A stretch of DNA of 64,000 bases from Paraburkholderia phenazinium (GTDB taxonomy: Bacteria; Pseudomonadota; Gammaproteobacteria; Burkholderiales; Burkholderiaceae): positions 1,426,001 to 1,490,000 of the forward strand of contig NZ_FSRM01000001.1 in assembly GCF_900141745.1 (NCBI RefSeq), written 5' to 3'. Both the position numbers and the translations under genes were made by a program. Below are positions 1 through 8,667 of this stretch, piece by piece; position 1 is the first letter of the stretch; every line of letters starts with the position of its first letter. The notes beneath the pieces were generated by a model. It saw only the letters and a program-made list of their open reading frames with translations, did no database searches and had not been told where the DNA came from.

Positions 1-524
1 CCCGCACGTTCCAGAACATTCGTCTGTTTGGCGGCATGACTGCACTGGAAAACGTGATGGTGGGCCGTCACGTGCGCACGAAGCACGGCCTGATTGGCGC
101 AGTGTTCCAGACGCCGTCGGAACGCAAGGAAGAGCGCGAGATCAAGGAACGCGCGCTCGAACTGCTGGAGTATGTCGGCGTGCTGCAATACGCGGACTAC
201 ACGTCGCGCAACCTGTCGTACGGGCACCAGCGCCGTCTCGAGATTGCGCGCGCGCTGGCAACCGATCCGAAGCTGCTCGCGCTCGACGAGCCGGCCGCCG
301 GTATGAACGCGACGGAGAAGGTCGAACTCACCAAGCTGCTCGACAAGATCCGCGGGGACGGCAAGACGATCCTGCTGATCGAGCACGACGTGAAGCTCGT
401 GATGGGCCTGTGCAACAACATGACAGTGCTCGATTACGGCAAGGTGATTGCCCAGGGTCTGCCGCAAGACGTGCAGAAGGACCCGAAGGTGATTGAGGCT
501 TATCTGGGTGCGGGGGTCCACTGA
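1..524 (+). CDS. livG: Branched-chain amino acid ABC transporter, ATP-binding protein LivG (5' end outside window)
   Basis: This is one of two ATPase subunits of the high-affinity leucine/isoleucine/valine importer. The reading frame is already open at base 3, so the start codon and Walker A lie upstream of the window; 173 residues are visible. Seen here are the ABC signature (LSYGHQRRLEIA), Walker B with DEP followed by AAGMN, which is typical of LivG rather than LivF, and the switch histidine (LLIEHDVKLVMGL). The stop overlaps the livF start (TGATG), so the two are translationally coupled. Family assignment is strong; the exact substrate range is inferred. Confidence 0.93.
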   Translation, partial: RTFQNIRLFGGMTALENVMVGRHVRTKHGLIGAVFQTPSERKEEREIKERALELLEYVGVLQYADYTSRNLSYGHQRRLEIARALATDPKLLALDEPAAGMNATEKVELTKLLDKIRGDGKTILLIEHDVKLVMGLCNNMTVLDYGKVIAQGLPQDVQKDPKVIEAYLGAGVH

Positions 525-1240
525 TGGCTACGGCAATGTTGAAAATCAAGGGCCTGCAGGTCAATTACGGCGGCATTCAGGCAGTCAAGGGTATCGACCT
601 CGAAGTTGCCCAGGGCGAGCTCGTCACGCTGATCGGCGCGAACGGTGCGGGCAAGACCACGACGATGAAGGCGATCACGGGTCTGAAGGCGTACGGTGCG
701 GGCGATATCGAGTACATGGGCGAGTCGATCAAGGGCCTGCCCGCGCATGAACTGCTGAAGCGCGGTCTGGCGATGGTGCCGGAAGGCCGCGGCATCTTCG
801 CGCGCATGTCGATTATCGAAAACATGCAGATGGGTGCGTATCTGCGTAACGACACGGACGCCATCAAGGCAGACGTGGACCGCATGTTCGGCTTCTTCCC
901 GCGTCTGAAGGAACGTGCCACGCAGTACGCGGGCACGTTGTCGGGCGGCGAGCAGCAGATGCTGGCCATGGCGCGCGCGATCATCAGCAAGCCTAAGCTG
1001 TTGTTGCTCGACGAGCCGTCGATGGGTCTCTCGCCGATCATGGTCGAGAAGATCTTCGAAGTGGTGCGGGCGATTTCGGCTGAAGGCATGACCGTGCTGC
1101 TGGTCGAGCAGAACGCTCGCCTTGCGCTGCAGGCGGCGAATCGCGGCTACGTGATGGACTCGGGGCTGGTGACGATGTCCGGTGACGCAAAGCAGATGCT
1201 CGACGATCCGAAGGTGCGGGCTGCTTACCTCGGTGAATAA
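524..1240 (+). CDS. livF: Branched-chain amino acid ABC transporter, ATP-binding protein LivF
   Basis: Second ATPase subunit of the LIV-type importer, 238 residues, the usual LivF length. Walker A (GANGAGKTT) is at residues 38-46, the signature LSGGEQQ at 139-145, and Walker B LLLLDEP at 159-165 followed by SMGLSP, a LivF hallmark. The C-terminus ends AAYLGE as in family members. It starts within the livG stop codon, so both are made from one mRNA. A perfect intrinsic terminator follows 50 bases downstream, so livF is the last gene of the operon. Confidence 0.95.
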   Translation: MATAMLKIKGLQVNYGGIQAVKGIDLEVAQGELVTLIGANGAGKTTTMKAITGLKAYGAGDIEYMGESIKGLPAHELLKRGLAMVPEGRGIFARMSIIENMQMGAYLRNDTDAIKADVDRMFGFFPRLKERATQYAGTLSGGEQQMLAMARAIISKPKLLLLDEPSMGLSPIMVEKIFEVVRAISAEGMTVLLVEQNARLALQAANRGYVMDSGLVTMSGDAKQMLDDPKVRAAYLGE

Positions 1241-1290
1241 ACGCTGAACGGAAAGAGTGGATGAAATAGCCACTCTGACCTGCGCAAGAA

Positions 1291-1326
1291 AAAGGCCGCA
1301 TGCATCGTTTGATGCATGCGGCCTTT
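1291..1326 (+). terminator. Intrinsic terminator after livF
   Basis: A perfect 16-bp inverted repeat (AAAGGCCGCATGCATC and its complement) closes on a GTTT loop. The A/T-rich outer arms let it work in both directions, so it can also end the convergent GNAT transcript from the minus strand. Confidence 0.85.
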
Positions 1327-1399
1327 GTTATTTCCGACGCGCCTCGCCGGGCGGGTGCACGAGGTGACGAGTGTGACCCGGGCGGTTATCCAGCCAGCA

Positions 1400-1909
1400 C
1401 TAAGCAGCGGATGGTGACGTTGTCTCTGCTGGCAACACAGGCGCGGCGGCGTCAGCGAATTCACCCAACCGTTTGCCCATACTGATCACAGCATCCGCCC
1501 GATACCCAAGCGCCTCATAAAACTCGCGGATCTCTTGCTTCGCCGAGAGCACCTGCAGATTCACCTTCGGACAGCCACGCGCGGTTAGCGCCGCCTCCGC
1601 ATGCGCGACCAGCCGCTTGCCGATGCCATGCCGCCGATACGCCGTATCCACCGCGAGCGAATACATCCAGCCGCGATGGCCGTCATAGCCCGCCATCACC
1701 GTGCCGACCACACGTGCGTCGATCTCGGCGACAAAGAACAGCTCCGGCTGCGTCGTCATCTTGTTGGCGATCGACAGATGCGGGTTGCGCTGCGGCCTCG
1801 TCACGTCCCGGTACTCGGGAAACGCTTCTTGCCACAACGCGACCACGACATCGGTATCGCCGGCTTCGAAGCAGCGGATCGCGAGCGGTGTGGTCGTCGT
1901 TACCGTCAT
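1400..1909 (-). CDS. GNAT-family acetyltransferase, YpeA-like
   Basis: A 169-residue N-acetyltransferase. The acetyl-CoA loop is visible as RRHGIGKRL, preceded by GTVMAGYDGHRGWMYSLAV, which closely matches E. coli YpeA, an uncharacterised acetyltransferase. A C-terminal AP/TS-rich extension of about 20 residues goes beyond the YpeA core. The ATG has GGAG seven bases upstream and lies 16 bases after the argD stop on the same strand, so it is probably the second gene of an argD transcript. The substrate is unknown. Confidence 0.85.
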   Translation of the reverse strand: MTVTTTTPLAIRCFEAGDTDVVVALWQEAFPEYRDVTRPQRNPHLSIANKMTTQPELFFVAEIDARVVGTVMAGYDGHRGWMYSLAVDTAYRRHGIGKRLVAHAEAALTARGCPKVNLQVLSAKQEIREFYEALGYRADAVISMGKRLGEFADAAAPVLPAETTSPSAA

Positions 1910-1925
1910 ATGTGCTCCGGGCGAA

Positions 1926-3110
1926 TTAGAGGGTGTCGAGAATCGACCGCAGCATTGCCATCATCTGGTCGATTTCTTCGTTGGTCACGTTCAGGGCCGG
2001 CATGAAGCGCAGCAGATTCGGACGCGCTGCGTTCAGCAGCAGGCCGTCCGGCTGCAGGTTGCGCGCCTTCTCGACGATCTGGTTGCCGATGTCCTTGCCT
2101 AACAGCAGCGCGCGCAGCAGCCCTTCACCGCGTTCGCCTTCAAAGCCGCGCTCTTCCGACAGTTCAAGCAGCTTGGCGCGCAGATATTCGCCGCGTGCCC
2201 GCACGCCTTCTAGGAAGCCCGGCGCCGTCAGTTGCGAGATCACCGAGTAGCCGACCGCCGTCATCAGCGGATTGCCGTTGTAGGTACCGCCCTGGTCGCC
2301 CGCTTCGAACACTTCGACCGCCGCCGTACAAAGCAGCGCCGCGAGCGGCACGCCGCCGCCAATCCCCTTGCCGAGCGTCATGATGTCGGGCTCGATGCCC
2401 GACAGTTCATACGCGAACAGCGTGCCGGCACGGCCGCAGCCGCTTTGCACTTCGTCGACGATCAGCAGGAGGTTGTGCTTCCGCGTCAGCGCGCGCAGTT
2501 GCTGCATGAATTCGCGCGTCGCGGGAATCACGCCGCCTTCGCCCTGAATCGGCTCGAGCATGACCGCCACGGTCTTGCCGTTGATGAGCTTCTCCACCGA
2601 CGCGATATCGTTCAGATCCGCCTTCGGGAAACCCGGCACCTGCGGCGCGTAGATCGTGTCCCAGCCCGGCTTGCCGCTTGCCGACATGGTGGCGAGCGTA
2701 CGGCCGTGGAAGCTGTGGTCGAACGTGATGATCTCGAAGGCACCGTCCTTGTGTTTCTTGCCCCACTTGCGGGCGAGCTTGATCGCGCCTTCATTCGCTT
2801 CCGCACCGCTGTTCGTGAAGAACACCTTGTCGAAGCAGCTATGCTCGGTGAGCAGTTGCGCGAGCTGGGCCATCGGGCCGTTATAGAACGCCGGCGACGG
2901 GTTGATCAGCAATTGCGCCTGCTTGTTGAGCGCTTCGATCATGCCTTCATTGCAATGCCCGAGGCTGTTGACGGCCCAGCCCTGGATGAAATCGAGGTAT
3001 CGCTTGCCGGTGTTGTCGTAGATCCACGAGCCCTTGCCGTGCGTGAAAACGATCTCGGGCCGGTTGGTGATGTACATCAGCGACTCGACGGGATACTCAT
3101 TGAAATTCAT
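1926..3110 (-). CDS. argD: Acetylornithine aminotransferase-type class III aminotransferase
   Basis: A PLP-dependent class III aminotransferase of 394 residues, expected to convert N-acetylglutamate semialdehyde to N-acetylornithine in arginine synthesis. The PLP lysine is in TLGKGIGGG (K248), the cofactor aspartate in VDEVQSG (D219), and the substrate motif [14 protein letters not shown] is present. The open frame extends upstream to 3179, but the ATG at 3110 (MNFNEYPV) starts the conserved domain and has GGAG upstream, so it is preferred. argG lies 48 kb away in the same window. Related acetyl- or succinyl-ornithine specificities cannot be separated by eye. Confidence 0.88.
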   Translation of the reverse strand: MNFNEYPVESLMYITNRPEIVFTHGKGSWIYDNTGKRYLDFIQGWAVNSLGHCNEGMIEALNKQAQLLINPSPAFYNGPMAQLAQLLTEHSCFDKVFFTNSGAEANEGAIKLARKWGKKHKDGAFEIITFDHSFHGRTLATMSASGKPGWDTIYAPQVPGFPKADLNDIASVEKLINGKTVAVMLEPIQGEGGVIPATREFMQQLRALTRKHNLLLIVDEVQSGCGRAGTLFAYELSGIEPDIMTLGKGIGGGVPLAALLCTAAVEVFEAGDQGGTYNGNPLMTAVGYSVISQLTAPGFLEGVRARGEYLRAKLLELSEERGFEGERGEGLLRALLLGKDIGNQIVEKARNLQPDGLLLNAARPNLLRFMPALNVTNEEIDQMMAMLRSILDTL

Positions 3111-3171
3111 GGCGGCAGGCTCCGGGCGTTGCAGGGGTGAAGGAACAGTAAAAAGGGGACGAAGAAAACAA

Positions 3172-3195
3172 AAAGCCACGGCATGCCGTGGCTTT
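3172..3195 (-). terminator. Intrinsic terminator upstream of argD
   Basis: The 10-bp stem AAAGCCACGG/CCGTGGCTTT has a 4-base CATG loop. On the minus strand it is followed by a T-rich tract (TTTTTGTTTTC). It probably ends the flavin-reductase transcript, which reads toward argD. Confidence 0.7.
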
Positions 3196-3352
3196 CATGA
3201 TTCGAACTACATGCGCCTGTCTGGCGCGAATCCGTGACAAAGCCGGCGGCGTCCCTAAGGGAGCAGCGAGCGGCGACGTCGGAGTTCGGACTGGATGCGG
3301 TTCATGCGCGAAAGAATACGACAACGCGAGCGCCGGTGTAAACCATGAATTT

Positions 3353-3387
3353 CGTCTGTGGCGGATTTTTTTGTCCCGCCACAGACG
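3353..3387. repeat. Perfect 12-bp inverted repeat with T-rich loop
   Basis: CGTCTGTGGCGG and its complement flank an 11-base loop containing seven T residues. Neither flank has the T-run of a standard terminator. It sits 55 bases past the stop of the reductase gene and may be a 3'-end stabiliser or a second termination element. Confidence 0.55.
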
Positions 3388-3442
3388 GCAAACCCGCCTC
3401 GGAGTTACTACGGGCGAGGGTTCGCCGAGCTACGTTCGCTGG

Positions 3443-4474
3443 TTAAACCGGGTTCGCGAGGTCGGCTGCGCTCGTGAAGGAATCCGCATAAAACTCGTCT
3501 TCCGGCAGGCCGTGGTGCTGCGTGAAATCGCGCTGCGCCGATTCGACCATCACCGGTGCGCCGCAGGCGTACACCTGATAACCCGACAAGTCTGGCAGGT
3601 CTTCGATGACGCTGCGATGAACGAAGCCAGTGCGGCCCGTCCACGCGTCGCTCGGGTCCGGCTCGGAGAGGACGGGCACGAACTTGAAGTTCGGGATCTC
3701 ACGCGCCCATTGCTCGGCCAGCTCCAGCAGGTACAGGTCTTTCTTGCGGCGCGCGCCCCAGTACAGCGTCATGGGCCGGTCGAGGTTCTTGAAGACCGCG
3801 TGTTCGACGATCGCCTTCAGCGGTGCAAAGCCGGTGCCGGAGGCGAGCAGCACGATCGGCTTGGCCGAATCTTCACGCAGGAAGAAGGTGCCGAGCGGCG
3901 CCTCGAAGCGCAGGATGTCGCGCTCTTTCATGGCGGTAAAGACGTGATCGGTGAACGCGCCGCCGGGCATATGGCGGATATGCAGTTCGATCGGGCCTTC
4001 CACGTGCGGCGCATTCGCCATCGAGTAGCTGCGGCGCTTGCCGTCCTTCAGGATGAATTCGAGGTACTGGCCGGCGAGGTATTGCAGACGCTCGTTGGCC
4101 GGCAGCTGCAGCTTCAGCACGACGACGTCGTCGGCCTTGCGCTCGATGGCGTTCACGCGGCACGGCAGCTTCTTGACCTGCACGTCGCCGACACCGGCGA
4201 CTTCGCGGATGTCGATCTCGAGATCGGTGCACGGTGTGGCGCAGCAGAAGAGCGCCATGCCGCGGGTCTTTTCGTCGTTCGAGAGCGCCGACGAAGAATG
4301 CTGGCGCTGTTCGACTTCGCCGCTGACCACGGTGCCTTTGCAGGAGCCGCAGGCGCCGTTCTTGCAGCCGTACGGCAGGCCGATGCCCTGGCGCAGAGCC
4401 GCGATCAGCACGGGTTCATCGGGTTCTACCTGAAACTGCCGGCCGCTTTGCCGGAGCGTTACATTAAATGCCAT
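3443..4474 (-). CDS. [2Fe-2S]/FAD/NAD(P)H oxidoreductase (CDP-6-deoxy-glucoseen reductase type)
   Basis: A 343-residue electron-transfer flavoprotein. The N-terminal plant-type ferredoxin domain has cysteines C37, C42, C45 and C77/78 (C-x4-C-x2-C...C). The FAD-binding motif RRSYSMAN is at about 147-154, the NAD(P) loop GTGFAPLKA follows, and a YACGAP motif is near the C-terminus. This domain order matches CDP-6-deoxy-L-threo-hexulose dehydrase reductases and many oxygenase reductase components. No dehydrase or oxygenase partner is adjacent, so the electron acceptor is unknown and the sugar-related name should not be taken literally. Confidence 0.85.
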   Translation of the reverse strand: MAFNVTLRQSGRQFQVEPDEPVLIAALRQGIGLPYGCKNGACGSCKGTVVSGEVEQRQHSSSALSNDEKTRGMALFCCATPCTDLEIDIREVAGVGDVQVKKLPCRVNAIERKADDVVVLKLQLPANERLQYLAGQYLEFILKDGKRRSYSMANAPHVEGPIELHIRHMPGGAFTDHVFTAMKERDILRFEAPLGTFFLREDSAKPIVLLASGTGFAPLKAIVEHAVFKNLDRPMTLYWGARRKKDLYLLELAEQWAREIPNFKFVPVLSEPDPSDAWTGRTGFVHRSVIEDLPDLSGYQVYACGAPVMVESAQRDFTQHHGLPEDEFYADSFTSAADLANPV

Positions 4475-4541
4475 AGCGTGTTCGAGTTCTGAGAGTCGGT
4501 AATCGGTGCGAGCCGCCCTTGACGGCTACAATGCGTCCACC

Positions 4542-5549
4542 ATGAAAGCCACACGAAACTTGCGCCGCCCGCGCGTGCTCATTGTGGGCTGCGGCGATGT
4601 CGGCATGCGTTGCGTCGCGCTCTTGCAGCCACGCGCGCATGTGTTTGCGCTGACCACCCAGCCGGCCCGTGGCGCCGAATTGCGCGCAGCGGGCGTGACG
4701 CCAATCATCGGCGATCTCGACAGCCGCCGCAGTCTGAAGCGGCTCGCGGGCCTCGCGCCGACCGTGCTGCATCTGGCCCCGCCGCAAAAAACCGGCGACG
4801 ACGACCGCCGCACGCGCGCATTGCTTGGCGCCCTGAGCGCGCGCCGCATCCGGCCCGCACGGAGTGCCGTGGCGCCGGTAGCGCGTCTGCGCCATCTTCG
4901 CGGTGCATGGATGGAGCGGGAAGCAGCCGATATTGTACCCGACGGGGTAGGGCGCTCCGCCGCTGCGCGGCCACCCGTGCGTATCGTTTACGCCAGCACG
5001 ACCGGGGTGTACGGCGATTGTGGCGGCGCGCTGATCGACGAAACGCGCACGGTGCGACCGGCCAACGCGCGTGCGAAACGGCGTGTCTCCGCTGAGTGGC
5101 AATTGCGGCGAGCCACTGCCCGCGGCACGTTCGCCGCGAGCATCGCGCGCATTCCCGGGATCTATGCGGGCGATCGACTGCCGCTGGTGCGGCTCGAAAA
5201 GCGCACGCCCGCGCTGGTGGATGCCGATGACGTCTACACCAACCATATCCACGCCGACGATCTCGCCGCGATTCTGGTGCGCATGACGAGACTCGGGCGG
5301 CGCGGACGGGTGATCCACGCGTCGGACGATACGACCTTGAAAATGGGCGAGTATTTCGATCTGGTGGCCGACGCATACGGATTCGAGCGCGCACCGCGCA
5401 TTACACGTGCGCAGGCCGAAAGCCAGATCGAGCCGATGCTGCTGTCGTTCATGCGTGAATCGCGGCGTCTTGTGAACGAGCGGATGAAGCGCGAGTTGCG
5501 CGTGCAACTGCGCTATCCGACGGTCGCGGATTTTCTGCGGCTCAGGTGA
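4542..5549 (+). CDS. NAD-dependent epimerase/dehydratase-like (SDR) protein
   Basis: A 335-residue Rossmann-fold protein. The N-terminal dinucleotide loop reads VGCGDVGMR, followed by a Thr-Val-Leu-His-Leu-Ala-Pro strand and the YASTTGVYGD segment typical of extended SDRs of the YeeZ type. The canonical Tyr-x3-Lys pair is not evident, so catalysis is uncertain. Residues about 100-130 are an Arg/Ala-rich insertion. The ATG at 4542 is preferred over an in-frame ATG at 4506 because the conserved fold begins right after it. It is divergent from the flavin reductase and overlaps the next minus-strand gene by 8 bases. Confidence 0.72.
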   Translation: MKATRNLRRPRVLIVGCGDVGMRCVALLQPRAHVFALTTQPARGAELRAAGVTPIIGDLDSRRSLKRLAGLAPTVLHLAPPQKTGDDDRRTRALLGALSARRIRPARSAVAPVARLRHLRGAWMEREAADIVPDGVGRSAAARPPVRIVYASTTGVYGDCGGALIDETRTVRPANARAKRRVSAEWQLRRATARGTFAASIARIPGIYAGDRLPLVRLEKRTPALVDADDVYTNHIHADDLAAILVRMTRLGRRGRVIHASDDTTLKMGEYFDLVADAYGFERAPRITRAQAESQIEPMLLSFMRESRRLVNERMKRELRVQLRYPTVADFLRLR

Positions 5550-5730
5550 GAGCCGGTAGTGCTTCGAGCAGCAGGAAGCACAATACCGCGCCGATCAAAG
5601 CGCCGATGAGGCTTGGATGATACTTGTGCCGCAGGCGTATCACGACCAGCACAGCGGCGACCAGGACCGCCGCGATACAAATCAAACCAAACAGCGCGGC
5701 CGGCATCTCGAATGAAGAGTTGATGACCAT
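5542..5730 (-). CDS. Small two-helix membrane protein, unknown function
   Basis: A 62-residue protein with two hydrophobic helices (about 11-31 and 41-58) joined by a short basic loop (RLRHKYH). GGAGGT lies just upstream on the minus strand (complement of the ACCTCC near 5736). Its 3' end overlaps the SDR gene by 8 bases tail to tail. Size, topology and ribosome-binding site support a real gene, but no family is recognised. Confidence 0.68.
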   Translation of the reverse strand: MVINSSFEMPAALFGLICIAAVLVAAVLVVIRLRHKYHPSLIGALIGAVLCFLLLEALPALT

Positions 5731-5919
5731 GGCACACCTCCCTGAAACCTTTGTAGTCGTTGTTTAATCGAGTATAGAGCGACTTTTTCAGAAGGGCATG
5801 CTGCGACGCAGCGCAAAAGGGGCGGCATCGATGGCCGTGTGTGCGCCAGCACGCGCAGGGTGCCCGATGCCACGGGGCTTTGCGGCCCAGGACCGTGCGA
5901 TTGGCTCGCGATTACCTGT

Positions 5920-6624
5920 TTACCCGCTCCGTAAAGATCCGAGGTCGGCGTCGTCGAGCCATTGCCATGCGCCGGCTGCCAGCGTCGCGGGCAAGCCGAG
6001 GCCGCCAATCCGTTCGCGATGCAACGCCTCGACGCGATTGCCGGCCGCGGCGACCATGCGCTTGACCTGGTGGTACTTGCCTTCGAGCACGGTCAGTTCG
6101 AGTGCGTGCTCGCTGCGCGCGTTCGCGGCGACGGCGGCAATCGGTTTAGGCTCTCCATGCAGCAGCACACCCTCGCGCAGCGCGCTGAGTTGCGCCTCGT
6201 CGAGCGGATGGCGCGTGGTCGCAAGGTAGACCTTGGGCACCTTGCGTTTGGGCGAGGTGAAGGCATGCACGAACTTGCCGTCGTCGGAGAGGAGCAGCAG
6301 GCCGGTCGTGTCCTGATCGAGCCGGCCGACGCATTGCACGCCGCGCTCGGCGAATTGCGGCGGCAGCAGGTTGAACACGCTCAGATGATGCTGCGGCTCG
6401 CGCGAGCATTCGTAGCCGGCGGGTTTGTTGAGCAGCAGGTAAGCATGCTCGCGATACGGCCAGGCGACGCCGTCGACGCTGAAGGTGAGCGCTTCGGTTG
6501 AGACATCGGCATCGGGATCGGCTTGTACAGCACCGTCGATCGTCACGCGGCCGTCGGCGATCAGCGTGCGGCATTGACGTCGTGAACCGAAACCCTGGGT
6601 GAAGAGAACGCTTTCGAGATTCAT
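5920..6624 (-). CDS. rsuA: Ribosomal small subunit pseudouridine synthase (RsuA family)
   Basis: A 234-residue pseudouridine synthase, expected to modify U516 of 16S rRNA. An S4-like RNA-binding segment is at the start (FTQGFGSRRQCRTLIADGRV). The catalytic loop GRLDQDTTGLLLLSDDG carries the essential Asp, and the conserved LLNKPAGYECS motif precedes it. The open frame runs about 74 codons further upstream, but those residues are Arg/Ser-rich and unlike the family, so the ATG at 6624 is chosen; no good ribosome-binding site is visible. It follows proV by about 120 bases on the same strand. Confidence 0.88.
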   Translation of the reverse strand: MNLESVLFTQGFGSRRQCRTLIADGRVTIDGAVQADPDADVSTEALTFSVDGVAWPYREHAYLLLNKPAGYECSREPQHHLSVFNLLPPQFAERGVQCVGRLDQDTTGLLLLSDDGKFVHAFTSPKRKVPKVYLATTRHPLDEAQLSALREGVLLHGEPKPIAAVAANARSEHALELTVLEGKYHQVKRMVAAAGNRVEALHRERIGGLGLPATLAAGAWQWLDDADLGSLRSG

Positions 6625-6742
6625 GAGGACGAGAGAACGGCAGGGCGACATGCTGGCGGCAGACCGTGTGGTCCGCCGCCTCGCGTATATTCGCGTGCAT
6701 TCTACCCGTCGCCCGTCGCTACCCTGAGCGACAGCTTTACCT

Positions 6743-7564
6743 TTACTGCACGCCTGCGCGCCGCTCCACGAAACGCCGCACATAATCGTCGGCCGGGCGC
6801 GTGAGGATCTCGTCGGGCGTGCCTTCCTGCACCAGCGTGCCGTCACGCAGGATCGCGATGCGGTTCCCGATGCGCAGCGCCTCGTCTAGATCGTGTGTGA
6901 TGAACACGATGGTCTTGTTCAGCGTCGCCTGCAACTGCAGCAACTGGTCCTGCATTTCGGTGCGGATCAGCGGATCGAGCGCGGAGAACGCTTCGTCCAT
7001 CAGCAGCACGTCGGTGTCGGCGGCAAGCGCCCGGGCGAGGCCCACGCGCTGACGCATGCCGCCCGAGAGTTCGTCGGGATAGTGCTCGCCGTAGCCGTCG
7101 AGGCCCACCTTGCCGAGCCACGTGCGCGCCTTCTCGTTGGCGTGGGCTTTGCCCTCGCCACGTGTGCGCAGCGCGTAGGCGGTGTTGTCGAGCACGGTCT
7201 GGTGCGGCAGCAGGCCGAAGTTCTGGAACACCATGCTGACCTTGTAACGGCGCAACTCGCGCAAGCCCTGCGGGTTGAGCTTGATGACGTCCGAGCCGTC
7301 GATCACGATCTCGCCCGCGGTCGGTTCGATCAGCCGGTTGAAGTGACGCACGAGCGTCGACTTGCCGGAGCCCGAGAGGCCCATGATCACGTAGATCTCG
7401 CCCGAGCCGATGTTCAGGCTCACATCGTTCAGGCCGACGTTGCACCCAGTCTGCGCGAGCACGTCGGCCTTGCCCTTGCCGCTCCTGAGCAGGTCGAGCA
7501 CGCGCGCGTGGCTGGTATCGGGGCCGAACAGCTTGTACACGTGCTTTACTTCTATCGCTGCCAT
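6743..7564 (-). CDS. proV: Glycine betaine/proline ABC transporter ATP-binding protein
   Basis: The 273-residue ATPase of a quaternary-amine importer. Walker [10 protein letters not shown] is at 62-70, the signature LSGGMRQR follows, and Walker [16 protein letters not shown] has the DEA variant typical of ProV/OpuAA. An N-terminal extension before the core, including KLFGPD, also matches that family. The long C-terminal CBS module of E. coli ProV is absent. AAGGAG is six bases upstream of the ATG. It is last in the proX-proW-proV order, 36 bases after proW. Confidence 0.93.
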   Translation of the reverse strand: MAAIEVKHVYKLFGPDTSHARVLDLLRSGKGKADVLAQTGCNVGLNDVSLNIGSGEIYVIMGLSGSGKSTLVRHFNRLIEPTAGEIVIDGSDVIKLNPQGLRELRRYKVSMVFQNFGLLPHQTVLDNTAYALRTRGEGKAHANEKARTWLGKVGLDGYGEHYPDELSGGMRQRVGLARALAADTDVLLMDEAFSALDPLIRTEMQDQLLQLQATLNKTIVFITHDLDEALRIGNRIAILRDGTLVQEGTPDEILTRPADDYVRRFVERRAGVQ

Positions 7565-7600
7565 GTCTGTCTCCTTCGTACCGTCGTGCTGTCCTGACGA

Positions 7601-8587
7601 CTACTTCGCCGTACGGGTTTCGAGCCCGCTCTGAGCCGCTTCGCCGTGGTCATCTGCGCTGTCCGTACCGGCTTCGGTTGCCGCGGCCTTGTACGGCACC
7701 CGCGACACCGCCCTCGCCCTGCGGCGCAGCGCCAGCAGTCGCCGCGTGCGGCGGTCCTGTCCATAACCCTGGCTGATACGGTCGATCACGATCGCCAGAA
7801 TCACGATTGCAATACCCGCCTGCGTGCCCTTGCCGACATCGAGCGTCTGGATGCCCGCCAGCACGTCCTCGCCGAGTCCGCGTGCGCCGATCATCGAGGC
7901 GATCACCACCATCGACAGCGCCATCATCGTCGTCTGGTTGATGCCGGCCATGATGCTCGGCCGCGCGAGCGGCAACTGCACATTGACCAGCAATTGCCAG
8001 CGCGTGGTGCCAAAGGCGCGGGCGGCCTCGACCACATCGGAATCCACGTGACGGATGCCGAGATCGGTCAGACGGATCAGCGGCGGCAGCGCGTAAATGA
8101 TGGTGGCGAGAATCGCCGGCACCTTGCCAAGGCCGAACAGCATCAGCACGGGGATCAGGTACACGAAGCTCGGCAGCGTCTGCATGATGTCGAGCACGGG
8201 CAGCAGAACCCGCCTTAGCAGCGCACTGCGCGACGTGAAGATGCCAAGCGGCACACCGAGCACCACCGACAGCACGGTCGCCACCAGCATCAGCGCGAGC
8301 GTCTCCATCAGCTTGTCCCACAGCCCGAAGCAGCCGATTGCATAAAGCAGTAGTACGAAGAACGCAGCAATCGGCAGACGCCGCGTCGCATTCCACGTGA
8401 TCGCGCCGACCGCGAGCAGGATCAGCCACGCCGGCGTAGCCCTCAGCGCGCCTTCGAGCGGCACCAGCAGATAGCGCAGCAGTGCGATGCTGAAGTTGTG
8501 GAAGCTGTCACCGTGCGCGGTGACGAACGCCTGAACGACATCGTTCACCCAGTCGGCGATCGACAGATGCAGAAAAAACGAATGCAT
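7601..8587 (-). CDS. proW: Glycine betaine/proline ABC transporter permease
   Basis: A 328-residue integral membrane permease. The BPD-transport domain includes the EAA-like loop (EAARAFGTTRWQLLVNVQLPLARPSIMAGINQT). Several hydrophobic helices are visible before it. The C-terminal about 60 residues are a polar Arg/Ala/Glu-rich tail. The start is set at the ATG at 8587 because GGAGGT lies six bases before it; an in-frame TTG at 8593 would touch that site. It lies between proX and proV in one operon. Confidence 0.92.
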   Translation of the reverse strand: MHSFFLHLSIADWVNDVVQAFVTAHGDSFHNFSIALLRYLLVPLEGALRATPAWLILLAVGAITWNATRRLPIAAFFVLLLYAIGCFGLWDKLMETLALMLVATVLSVVLGVPLGIFTSRSALLRRVLLPVLDIMQTLPSFVYLIPVLMLFGLGKVPAILATIIYALPPLIRLTDLGIRHVDSDVVEAARAFGTTRWQLLVNVQLPLARPSIMAGINQTTMMALSMVVIASMIGARGLGEDVLAGIQTLDVGKGTQAGIAIVILAIVIDRISQGYGQDRRTRRLLALRRRARAVSRVPYKAAATEAGTDSADDHGEAAQSGLETRTAK

Positions 8588-8667
8588 GATCAAACCTCCG
8601 ATGCGCGTGAACGGGTGGCGCAGTGCGTCAGCCGTTCAGCGCAAAGCGTCGTGACTTCGTCGGAGAA

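Larger units (their letters stand above)
3111..3442. other. Intergenic region between the flavin reductase and argD
   Basis: About 330 bases without a credible gene. It holds a minus-strand terminator (3172-3195) and a separate 12-bp perfect hairpin (3353-3387), both described as their own entries. The argD promoter should lie here but no clear sigma-70 match was identified. Confidence 0.6.

Noticed and set aside
2232..3140. Long plus-strand open frame of about 300 codons
   Set aside because: It lies opposite argD; the sequence is rich in Arg, Ala and His and has no family features, as expected for the antisense of a high-G+C gene.
3188..4492. Plus-strand open frame of 434 codons
   Set aside because: It is antisense to the clearly assigned flavin reductase and shows no domain of its own.
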